From NCBI RefSeq assembly GCF_026230105.1, contig NC_079475.1, positions 34,656,086-34,720,085 of the forward strand: a DNA stretch of 64,000 nt, read 5' to 3'. Each line of letters begins with the position of its first letter. The stretch's first letter is position 1. A model generated the notes under the pieces. The model searched no databases. It saw nothing but the letters and a program-made list of their open reading frames with translations, and had not been told where the DNA came from. Below are positions 46,036 to 55,850 of this stretch, piece after piece. Made by a program: the position numbers and the translations under genes. This DNA comes from Diorhabda sublineata. Its lineage: Eukaryota; Arthropoda; Insecta; Coleoptera; Chrysomelidae.

Positions 46036-46698
46036 ACTTCGTCGATCGTTGGTGCTGCAGGTTTTCTGCGGTTTCTCTGTAACCTGGTGAACGTGTTAAC
46101 GAGGCAAATGGTCGACGATGAGGAATAATGCAGCCGTAGCTGTATCCACCCGCCCCCCATTGAAATTTTTCAAAAAGAAAAAAAACCATAAAATTTCCAA
46201 AAAACAAACAAAAAAATCCCCAAATCGAGAATAACCGTTTTTGCTTACTAGAACTCACTGCTCATTTTGTTCTGGCCAATGGTCGTTCGCTTTTTCTCCC
46301 TTCCAGCCAAGACAGTAAACACAACCCCAGCCCTGCAAAGGAGCAACCCTTATATTAGAGACAACTCTAACAAACCTTCCTGCTATACTATCTATAAAGT
46401 TAATGTATTCTTCTTCGCCTCGTTATTCTCGATGAATCTGGTTGTGAAAGTTCTTCGTCTTCGGTACCGAGAGAAAGGTCACAAATAGAAATTTCTTCCG
46501 TGTCATCAGCTTCTTAGTAATCGTCTTGTCATATGTTGGCTTGAGAATAAATTTTGTTTCTTCCTCCTCATTAGTGTGAGATACCAATCATCAAGAGCAA
46601 TTGGCGCATATAACGGAGCACCTAACCTAGCATTTCTGCATTCACAGGCTCCCCGGCATCCTTTCAGAAATTAAACATTTATTCTGGATGAAGAATTC

Positions 46699-47289
46699 TC
46701 ATAATAATCTTACTATTGCCGCTAAGTGACGATATCTAAATGTGAAGCTAATATTATAAATTGGTGGTATCATCATAGGTTCCCACTCTCCCCCACCTCT
46801 TATTTGAAGACATAGACTAAACTGGACTGGAGCTTTAAGGCTGCCTCTAGTTTCATCGGAGAAGAGTATCCGTTTCCAATCATTGATGGTCCAATTCTGA
46901 TGTAGTCTTGCAAAGTTCAATCTATGAACTTTGTGTTCTCTGGTAAGCAACAGGTTTTGGGCTGGTCTTCTGTTGCTTAACCCTGCTTCATTTAAACTTC
47001 TTCTAGCCGTTCGAGACGATGTATTGATAATACGAACATCTGATAATTCATTCTTTAGCAGACTGCTGGTGACTCTCCTGTTTCTGAGAGCACATTGTCT
47101 CAAAAAACGATCAATTTGATTAGTGCAACGTTTTCATCCTTGTTCTTCGATGATACGAACCCATTTCATTAGCCTTGCTATGCGACTGATGCTGGAACGA
47201 TGTCTTCCTAACAAACCAGCAATATATCGCATTGAATATCCTTCATTCAGGAGAGTCGATGCTCGCACTGTCTTTCTTTGGCGGCTCAT
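46699..47289 (-). pseudogene. Tc1-like transposase, N-terminal two thirds
   Basis: The minus strand starts MSRQRKTVRASTLLNEGYSM (ATG at 47289) with a helix-turn-helix (YIAGLLGRHRSSISRI). After a stop it reads DRFLRQCALRNRRVTSSLLK, TARRSLNEAGLSNRRPAQ, LTREHKVHRLNFARLHQNW and DWKRILFSDETR, holding the first catalytic Asp. After that the frame skips to GGGEWEPMM (normally GGGSVMVWGGI) and ends. The first part is well kept, so this copy is younger than most here. It abuts a PIF/Harbinger element. Confidence 0.85.
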
Positions 47290-47420
47290 TTTTTACTTGA
47301 TATACTTCCAAATGATTTTCCAAACATGTATGAAATAAAAACAATTACAATCAACAGCTTGCTTCTAACAGAAACTTTGCTTTAATCGGCACTTTTTAAT
47401 AAAATATTAACACAGTTTTA

Positions 47421-47975
47421 AGCTTGGTTTGTGCAGCCAAAATTAAAAATTACCATTAAACTAACAAATTAAATTACTATTTGAAAGACACTGAAATGGT
47501 ACTTGTAGTACATGCAGAAAATTAATAGTAAATTTAAATTAAAATTAAACTAAGAGTTTGCCAGCTTTTAATTTCTTAATTTAATTTTGTGAGGTTATGA
47601 ACACAGAATAGGTTAGGTCAGTCTGTATTGGTGGTATTGTTTTGTGTGCAATATCATTGCTCTTTGGTTGTGGAAATATTATTTGTGTTAATGTGCCGAT
47701 TGCCGCAGTGGTGTTTTATTTTTAAAACTGATATAAAATAATAGGAAAGAGAAATGTCTGAAAGTCGGCAATATCCTTTAGACGATGGAACACTGATAGA
47801 TAGTGTCAGGGGCTTTCCACATTTTTATGAAAAAAAGTATCCATACTGGGAATTTCTGTTGTTTCACCAGTATTTTATCCTCAATTTACTGCATAAACCA
47901 AAAAATCACCACCAATAAAGTTTAGTTTAATGTTAATTTTAATTTAGTTTTAATTTTTGCTGCATAAACCAAGCT
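47421..47975 (+). mobile_element. PIF/Harbinger-type element with MADF stub
   Basis: Inverted ends AGCTTGGTTTGTGCAGC (47421) and GCTGCATAAACCAAGCT (to 47975), with further inverted similarity about 45 bases inward (AAAATTAAA, CATTAAACTAA). TTA flanks both sides (47418-47420 and 47976-47978), the target duplication size and sequence of this superfamily. Inside, an ATG at 47754 begins MSESRQYPLDDGTLIDSVRG, then FPHFYEKKYPYW, which looks like the start of a MADF DNA-binding domain (LI..VR..P.LY). Harbinger elements carry such a protein beside their nuclease. The frame stops after about 54 codons and no nuclease is present, so it is an internally deleted copy. Confidence 0.8.
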
Positions 47976-48040
47976 TTAATCTAAAGCGAGGTTTAATACT
48001 GTCAAAACAAGATTTTGTGATACTATAGTTAAGCCAAATA

Positions 48041-48089
48041 ATAACTCACTGTCATAGGTCTACGGCCTACTTGTCGTACAGTGAGTTAT
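48041..48089. other. Perfect-arm hairpin upstream of Skp1
   Basis: ATAACTCACTGT at 48041-48052 and ACAGTGAGTTAT at 48078-48089 are exact complements, with a second small complementary pair (AGG/CCT) in the loop. It lies about 0.45 kb before the Skp1 start codon. Confidence 0.85.
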
Positions 48090-48436
48090 GAATAAAAAAT
48101 AATATCGAAAAGAATATGAGTGGTACGTTAATTTTGTCCAGAAACTCAGTTGAAATCCACCCTTGCATTTATTTTATAATTCTAAAACAGATTTTTATGT
48201 TTTCTTCATGTTAAATATTGTAGTGAAACATCTACATATATAATTTTTCTATGATACTTCAGATTTGCCATTCGTTTCATACCAAGGTATGTTCTGTGGT
48301 TTCCGCTGCTACTGTCACTCATTTCATTCTGTTTATTCTTTGATCGCCATTTTAGTCAATATTGTGGTAGTAAACCGAACAAATAGGAAAATTTGTGTAA
48401 AAGTTGGACCCTAGTAAAATCCACTTGATATAAAAA

Positions 48437-49011
48437 GTGAGTATTGGTACTATTGAATAGTTAATTATAAAAAAAAAAGATATATGAAATAAATATTTGT
48501 CATTTTTCCAATATCGTTTCAGATGCCAAATATAAAATTGCAATCATCCGATGGCGAAACCTTCGAGGTCGACGTAGAAATCGCGAAATGCTCAGTTACT
48601 ATTAAAACTATGCTTGAAGACTTGGGAATGGACGATGAAGAAGAAGAAGTAGTTCCATTACCTAATGTAAATTCTGCTATTCTGAGAAAAGTTATTCAGT
48701 GGGCAACTTACCACAAAGACGACCCACCACCACCAGAAGATGATGATAACAAAGAAAAAAGAACTGATGATATTTCTTCGTGGGATGCAGATTTCCTAAA
48801 AGTTGACCAGGGTACTCTATTTGAGCTGATTCTAGCTGCCAATTATCTTGATATTAAAGGATTGCTGGATGTTACATGCAAAACAGTTGCAAACATGATC
48901 AAAGGCAAGGCTCCTGAAGAAATTCGAAAGACTTTTAACATCAAAAACGATTTCACAGCTTCAGAAGAAGAACAAGTTAGAAAGGAGAATGAATGGTGTG
49001 AAGAAAAGTAA
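48437..49011 (+). CDS. Skp1: Skp1, SCF ubiquitin ligase adaptor
   Basis: Skp1 links F-box proteins to Cullin1 in SCF ubiquitin ligases, in cytoplasm and nucleus. The coding region is 48523-49011 without introns and gives 162 residues, the normal length. It starts MPNIKLQSSDGETFEVDVEI. The BTB/POZ-like fold covers about 2-68 (IAKCSVTIKTMLEDLG). An acidic and Pro-rich loop follows (YHKDDPPPPEDDDNKEKR). The F-box-binding C-terminal part includes WDADFLKVDQGTLFELILAA, NYLDIKGLLDVTCKTVA and EEIRKTFNIKNDFT, ending NEWCEEK. The ATG directly follows a splice acceptor (TTTCAG at 48517-48522). A donor GTGAGT at 48437 makes a likely 86-bp intron in the 5' untranslated region, included in this span. A likely poly(A) signal ATTAAA is near 49053. 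No sign of decay. Confidence 0.97.
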
Positions 49012-49059
49012 TTTATTGATTGTTTGATATTTATGTGAATATTGTAATACCATATTAAA

Positions 49060-50055
49060 TGCTTACTTAAAATGTTATTTGGACAAAGATGACTGTGCTG
49101 TATATTTCAGAAAGATTAAATTCATAGTCTGACAGTTCATTCATTAGGAATTTGTATTTAAATTAAATAGTGTTTTTCATAAAATAGTATTTTTCTTCAT
49201 TATATTCTTTACATTGAAAAGTTCTGTAAGTAATGAGATGATCACACTTTCGTTGATAATTTCTTCCATCTTACTTGGCTATTTTGAAAAATACATACTA
49301 TGTTGATGTAAATAGTGAGCTTTTTATTTTGACTTAATTTCAGTTGTATTGATAAACTTTAAATAAGAGAATGACAAAAGCAATTCCTTTTTTTCTCGTG
49401 AAAACCACTTTTTCAGTTAAATGATCACTAATATTCAATAATAAAATATTTATTTTTATAAAATTAGACATAAGAGTGACATTTAATTCAAACTGATTCA
49501 AAATTGAATTTTATAACAAAACATGCTTATAAATACTTTTAACACTTACATTGAAAGTGATAATTTTATAAATAAGATTTTTTGGATTTATTCATTTACA
49601 GTGAAATATGTATGAACAAAATTAATTTGTAAAACATTAATTAGAAAATTCTGCACATTTGTCATTAACTTGTTTTAATAAAAAAACTAACATTCCCTCA
49701 TTTTTATATTTAATATTAACAATGAAATTAAAACATTTGCTTATGCAGACTCCTTGCAAAGATAACGAAATTTTTTTCAGTTTAATGTGCCTCAACATTA
49801 ATTGATTAAATATAGGAGTGTTACAAAATCTATTAAAGTACATAAATTAATTATATTTTCTCATACAGCTTGGCGACTTTAAGAAACTTTAGGATTTTCA
49901 TTTCTGTCTGGCAGTTAAAGTGAAGTCAGTGAGGATGTGCTTAACAGACACAGGAACGTGAAAACTTTGGCAGACAGGACGACATCAAATAGCAGTAAGT
50001 TAGGTGTGGTTGATGTGGAGTCTTCTTATTGTCATAGCTTCTCACCTACTCAAAA
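49060..50055. other. Intergenic, no gene seen
   Basis: AT-rich sequence downstream of Skp1; no recognised frame or repeat. Confidence 0.4.
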
Positions 50056-50057
50056 AG

Positions 50058-50335
50058 CTTAGGGGCATGTGAGAAGTAGATGGTGGACATTGTATAGTGC
50101 TGTAGTACCTTTGCTCCATCCTGACATGTATTGTTGCTACTTGAAGATGGTGCTAATGCAGAGTACTGTTTATCGCTATTTGAAGATGTTGCAGCTCCTA
50201 ATTCAACAGGAAGAATGCCTCCAGCAATTTTATTTTATTTCGAATGGAGTCCCAAACGTACCCCTCAGCGACTGTTGAGGACCTCCATCCTGTGTCATTG
50301 ATCGTCGTCAGATTTGCATTTGAATTCACAAGATG
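50058..50335 (-). pseudogene. Crypton-like recombinase C-terminal fragment (copy 3)
   Basis: The minus strand reads ANLTTINDTGWRSSTVAEGY, then VWDSIRNKIK. This is the final box of the family (K.HGGW.SSTVAEGYIE.S) with Trp and the catalytic Tyr kept, but His changed to Asp. After a shift it continues ATSSNSDKQYSALAPSSSS and reaches a stop near 50060, fitting the polar tail of these proteins. It is only about 90 codons long, far from the other two copies (16.8-19.0 kb). Confidence 0.65.
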
Positions 50336-50600
50336 CTGACATAATGTATAGTTAAATATCACATATCACCGACTCTTTTAGACCAGGAAATGGATTATTT
50401 TGGCTCTGGAGTTACTTGAATTTTTTTCAGAAGGTAGGAAATAGCCCAAGGATCATTTTCGATATCAGGTCACCGTGGTTGCCACCTCTTCTCGAGGGTG
50501 GAATTTTTTTTACATTCTGACTAGAGGAATCTATGGAAAAGTAATTCTAAGAAGAAAATGTTCTTTATGTTTTCTTCCTAAAATTAATATTTTTTCTATA

Positions 50601-50757
50601 AAGGGGGTATTCTGGTTCCAGAAGCCTAAATTTTAGGCATTTTTGAGATGGAAATGAAACTAATTTTTAAAAATTCGTTTAAGGACATATTCTTAAGGGA
50701 CTAAGCTTTGAAAATATGCAAAAAAATCAATTTTCTAAATTACAATACCCCCTTAAA
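50601..50757. mobile_element. MITE candidate, ends AAGGGGGTATT
   Basis: AAGGGGGTATT at about 50602 and its complement AATACCCCCTT ending at about 50755. The interior of about 130 bp is AT-rich and non-coding. Confidence 0.65.
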
Positions 50758-51184
50758 GTATGTAAATGCTGCGATAATTCTAATCGATTCAAAATTTTCA
50801 ACCATATCACTATTACTTAGGAATTGAGCAATTTTTCTTATTACACCATTATATGTTGCTCTTATAATCATATTAGGAGTTTAGAGCAACTTTAACTCTA
50901 GTTCATATTATATTTGTTGCAAAAGGATCTGAATCCACCATATTTGGTCCCCAAAAGGATTTTTCCATAATTCAATAAATTTCTAGTTTGTTTAAACCTT
51001 GAACAAATGCCAAAATCAAAGACTGTACTCAGAAAAAATATTTTTTATCTCATTTTAGAAAAGTATGCAAATAAAAAAAATGATTATAAATGAAATTCTA
51101 ATAATTTAATTTCAAGTGTTAACAAAAATCTAATTTTAATGATTATTAGTAGAATACAATAATAGACTGAATGAAGAATTATGC

Positions 51185-54100
51185 CTAATCCTCAGTCCAT
51201 TCAAAAGGTTCTGGAGGTTCTGGTTCTTTTTCGTCTTCGCCTTTAGGACCAAACGCTAGAAATAAAAAAAGTTGTTTTAAAATGATTTTAATGCTGCTGA
51301 AATAGTTAACCTAAGATAGTCATGATGAAAAGTAAAATGTATAATAAAGCCAAAATGAAAATTTCATCCCCTTGGCTCGGGTGAGTTTTTATTCAACCCA
51401 CCATGAGAACTACCAAACAAATAACTGAAGATAAAAAGAAGACCAAAAACACAATTAAAAGGTATATACATAAATATGAATGAATGTCTTCTGAGCTAGA
51501 GACTTCAATGTTAGTGTAAATCGAGATGATATGTTATAAACTGAAATTAGTAGAATTCAACCCTCTAATTTAAAAAATTATATTTGTGATCATCTGTGAA
51601 TACACTCACGTATATTCGAATAAAATTCCAGAAATATATTGTAACTAATTTTTTTTAAATTAATTTATAACAGAGCACTGAAACCTCAAAAGAGCAATAT
51701 TTTATTTAGTGATGAATCTGTACAAAATGTTATTGTGATTGGAAATCATATTACAAATTACAGAAGTTTTTGAACCGCATGTGGTACTGAATGCACCCTT
51801 TATAGGAGAGATATTATGCATTGGAATGGGAAATTGCAACTTTAGTTTGGTTCGAAGAAGATCAAGGTGTAATTATAAACTCAATACTCTGAAGATGTAA
51901 TCAGAGCAAGGGCAGACTATAGACAGTATTAAATCCAGAATTGACTTGCATTTTTTTATTAATAAACGAAAATTTTATTTATTATTTTTTTATTTCTATT
52001 AATATGATCCATAAGATTTAAAAAACTTCAAAAGCTATTCCAGATATTTCAATAAAATTGGAATCTTTTATACATTAAGTGTTCTAGCAATACATTTTTT
52101 AGTAAGAAATCTGTATATTATACATTGAACTTTTCTATCAAAATTTTCACAATTTTTTTTTCTTTACAAGTTTATATGCTTGATTATAATTTGAGTAACA
52201 TACCTGCTACAGGTTCAACTAATTCTTCTTCTCCGGATTTCAAATTTCTAACCATAATAATACCTCCAATAGAAACATCCTTCATAGCAACATGTTGACT
52301 ACTATCATTAAGTGAGATAACTTTCAACTGCTGCCTCATTACTCTTGCTGGATTTTGTAATATTTCAAAAGCCGGTTCTGGTTCCTTCTTTTTCTCCTCT
52401 TTTTTATCTTCTGTGGATGTACCCGCTTTTTTATCATCAACTTTCTTTTCTTTATCATCAACTTTTTTTTCTTTGTCATCTGCCTTTTTTTCTTTGTCAT
52501 CTACTTTTTTCTCGTCTTTTTTCTCTTCAGACTTTTTCTCTTTATCATCTTTTTCTGTTGGCTTTTTATCATCCTTTTCTTCATCAACTTCCATTTTTTC
52601 ATCACGATGTTTTCGTTCATGATCTCTCCTACGTTGCCTAGCTGCTATACTGAGAACTGCAGTTGTTACCTTTTCTCTTTCTTCGCGCTTCTTTTCTTCC
52701 ATAGGAGCAGGATAAGCATAAAAACTAGGTTTTGCGTTGGACTTGAAATCTAATTTAGGCATCTTTAGTTGTGTGTTTAGAGCAATAACACACGTTGGTG
52801 TAAATGCCAATGCCAAGCAATGTGAAAGTGGAAACCAGTACCAATACTGGGTAAATACAAGTGTGCCTACTACTGCCAGCATATTTGTATGGCCGGTTCT
52901 CGACTGTAGAGACAAAGTTACATTTCTGCCTCCAGCATCAATTATACCTTGAGCTAATATAGCTCCAAATTTAGCCATAACATCTTCATGTTTGTTAGAA
53001 ATAACTTGAGCATAAGTTTGTCTGAAAAATGTTACTTTGGGACAAGTTTGTTCAGTTTGCTGTATTAAAATCATAGCAGAAGCAATCAATGCACCTTGCC
53101 TGACAAAGTTCACAGGATCAAACATAACCATTGGTTCGAGAAGTGCAATTGCTTCACGCAAACCAGTTCCAGCACAAGCAATACCAAGAGCCATAGCAGC
53201 ACCATAACGTACATGAGGATTATAACTTTCAGCTAATAGAGATACTACACTTGGGCACTGTTCTGGAGTTCTGAATAATAGGAAGCCCAAAGCTGTTACT
53301 GCCGCTCTTCTTACATCATCATTTACATCTGATACAGCGACGTGAAGTAATCTTCTTATTGCTTGATTATGTCCAGTACCACAATATGCCATAGCTAATG
53401 TGTACATACCAGATCTTCTTAATATTGGGTCTTTATCAGAAGTTAGCTGCTGAATCAACATATCTGCTTCTTCTAAACGACCATACATTGTAAAACTAAT
53501 TCCTACAGCTAATCCGCGAAGAATCTTTTCATGTTGACTTTCTTGAGCATATGCTACCATATCCATTATAGTGGTTGGATTACTAGAACCCAACATGACC
53601 ATGCCCATAGCAATACCAGCTGCTTCTCCGGTGTTTGCATCATCTTGGTATAAATTGAACTTCAATTGTTCATAGACATCTTGTCTGTAAAATGAGAAAA
53701 AAATATCAAGTATGGAGTTCTGAAACTATTGATGGTATTTATATTCAATATACTGCTTAGTACCACTATACTAACACTCAAAATTCTACTGTCTATTTAT
53801 AATCAAGTTATCGTCTTCAATAGCTAAATACCTTAAAACAGTATAATTGTGAATGTTAGTGTAGCAGTAGTATATATTTCTCATTACCTGTTAGTACCCA
53901 TGGCAGCTAAACCAAGTCCAAGACATCCACCATGCCTAACCATTTCATTTTGAGCATCTTTAAGCTGCCCCAGCAGGTAATCAATTATGTTTGCACCATG
54001 ATTAGCATGAATTAGTCCAAGAGCATAAAGACCCCCTCCTTCAGAGTAACCAGAACTAGGTCCAACTTCTTTGGGAAGATAACTTTGCATAAGTGTCAGG

Positions 54101-55377
54101 GCTTCTTGTTCATGACCTCTGTGTATAACACCTAGAGAAGCTGTAGCAGTCAACTTAGCCCAATTCGTTGCTCTAGCTAACCATTCTAAATTATCTCTTA
54201 AAAATTGATCACTAGTGGTACCACTGTGCATAAATGCATTAGCAATAACTGTTGCTGTATGACAAATACTAACTCTAACTGTCTCTTTAGTTTGTTTCAG
54301 AATAAGTAAGTCAGCATGATTTGATCTAATCAGAAATTGTAAATGGAGTTCAATAGAAACTTCTCCTGCAAGAATAGTATGAAGTTTTTCAATTCGCTTT
54401 TGATGCTCTTTGTCTTGTTCAGATAGACTTTCTATAGATTTTTTTTCTTTTACTTCAACATTTGTTGAAGCTGCTTCTCCAGCTTCACTAGATATAGTAG
54501 CATCAATTTCACCAACTTTTGGTTTTACTTTCTCTTCCAGCAATGACGGCAGTGGAGCAGTGGCCCTTAATGCTACTAGTATTCTTTCCAAGAACTGTTG
54601 AGTTGCTGATTCATATAAATCAAAAGCAATTTGGTATGCCATAAGTTCACTATCTTCCTTACCAGTTACCAACTTATCCAAAATTTCAGCTACAGAAAGA
54701 GGATCATCCAAGAAAATAAGACATTGGCACATATTCACATAATCAGGTGTGGCTAATCCTCTGTAAAGGCCAACAAGTGATCTTAGTACAGTATTTCTAA
54801 ATGCACGATTTTGAATTAGACTCATAGCCACCTGAAAAGCATAAGTTAACATGCTGCTTATATCATCTGCCTGTGTAATAGATGCTTCAAAGATATCCAT
54901 TCTTCTGGTTTCCAAAGCAAGTCCTAAAGCTTGCCGATACTGACCATCATCAAGGCAACGCTGAAACATTCGATTAACAATAGCTTCAAGCCTATCATCT
55001 ATTGGTTTGGCATCTTTATAGCCTTCAGCTAATGCAATACGTTGTTGAGTATAATAGTCGATACATTTCGCTAGAGTTGTTTCTACATATTCACTACGAG
55101 CATTGACATCAAACAAATCACCAGCTCCAAGAGCATATGTAAGAGAGTCTTCAAATGCACCTAAATGATAATATACTTTACTTGCTACTAATGCTGCTAG
55201 CTGATGTTGTTGAAACACTTTATCTTCGTGCAAAATTTCTATCTTCTCAATAGCTTCAGAAATTTCTGGCCAAAATTCACCCACTATAGAATCCAATTTC
55301 TTCAATGCAAACACTTTTAATTCGGATCGAGGTTCATCCAAAAGGGAAATTATTCCCGCTGCAGATGTAATATTCAT
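51185..55377 (-). CDS. Rpn2: 26S proteasome regulatory subunit Rpn2 (PSMD1)
   Basis: A large scaffold of the proteasome base that binds ubiquitin receptors. Exons on the minus strand: 55377-53888, 53684-52204 and 51255-51185, all with GT-AG sites; total 1013 residues, close to the fly protein. The start MNITSAAGIISLLDEPRSEL matches the family; an upstream in-frame extension to 55422 begins with GTG and is not used. Recognisable parts: LAALVASKVYYHLGAFEDSL, CQCLIFLDDP, VCHTATVIANAFMHSGTTSD, and the PC-repeat toroid (GGGLYALGLIHANHG, HGGCLGLGLAAMG, LYQDDANTGEAAG, ILRGLAVG, HVRYGAAMALGIACAGTG). A Lys/Glu/Asp-rich linker contains repeated DDKEKK. The C-terminus is EELVEPVAAFGPKGEDEKEP, ending FEWTED, which needs the third exon; without it the frame would end falsely in MLLKL. 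Head to head with Hsl. Confidence 0.97.
52425..52620 (-). repeat. Coding repeat in Rpn2 charged linker
   Basis: Units near DDKEKKV or DDKEKKA (about 21 bases) occur three times in a row and less exactly further out. They lengthen the acidic-basic linker between the toroid and the C-terminal domain compared with the human protein as I remember it. Confidence 0.8.
53763..53870. mobile_element. Short inverted-repeat element in Rpn2 intron 1
   Basis: The left arm ACTATACTAACACTCAAAA (53765 on) pairs with the right arm, whose complement reads CTACACTAACATTCACAATT (53848-53867). The core ATAATCAAGTTATCGTCTTC relates it to 6.3 and 32.7 kb. It makes up most of the 203-bp intron (53685-53887). Confidence 0.7.
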
Positions 55378-55850
55378 TTTGTAGACTGTAATTCCAAAAA
55401 ATACAATTTTTAAACCTATCACGTCGGAAAAAACACAGTCATCTAAGGCATGTTCTTAAGTTGCTCTTCAAAATTTTACACCGCATTGTTCAATATTAAT
55501 AATGACGTCATAAAAATTTTTGCTGGTTTACTCTGAAAATTCCAAGAAGTTTTTCCGCTATAGATTATATTTTGAAAATATATTAATTTGGAAATAAAAA
55601 AGTGGCAAAATTTTTGACTTAATTAACAAAACAAATCTTGACGATTTCATAAGCCGACAAATTTAATGACATTTGTAACATTGACATAACTGACCTATAA
55701 AATAACAATGACGTAAGTAAATAAATAAAATTGACAATATGCTGCAAACATCCAACCTTAAAATAAATTTCATTTAAATACAAATGTTCAGTGAAAGTAG
55801 ACAGTTAAAAGTATAAATTATTTTTGCAACATATTATATTCAAGATAAAA
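55378..55850. promoter_or_regulatory. Divergent promoter region of Rpn2 and Hsl
   Basis: 473 bases separate the two start codons, which point away from each other. The sequence is AT-rich, with no clear TATA box at a matching distance on either side. Confidence 0.6.

Noticed and set aside
51690..51910. FSDES word in Rpn2 intron 2 that might be a Tc1 transposase trace
   Set aside because: Only five residues agree and the flanks do not follow the family.
52184..52203. Rpn2 ending in MLLKL after exon 2
   Set aside because: This reads into intron 2; exon 3 supplies the conserved C-terminus and a stop.
52345..52641. Plus-strand frames rich in Phe/Leu/Ser across Rpn2
   Set aside because: Shadow of the Lys/Glu-rich repeat on the minus strand.
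55378..55422. 15-residue N-terminal extension of Rpn2
   Set aside because: Begins with GTG and is absent from the family; the ATG at 55377 gives the usual start.
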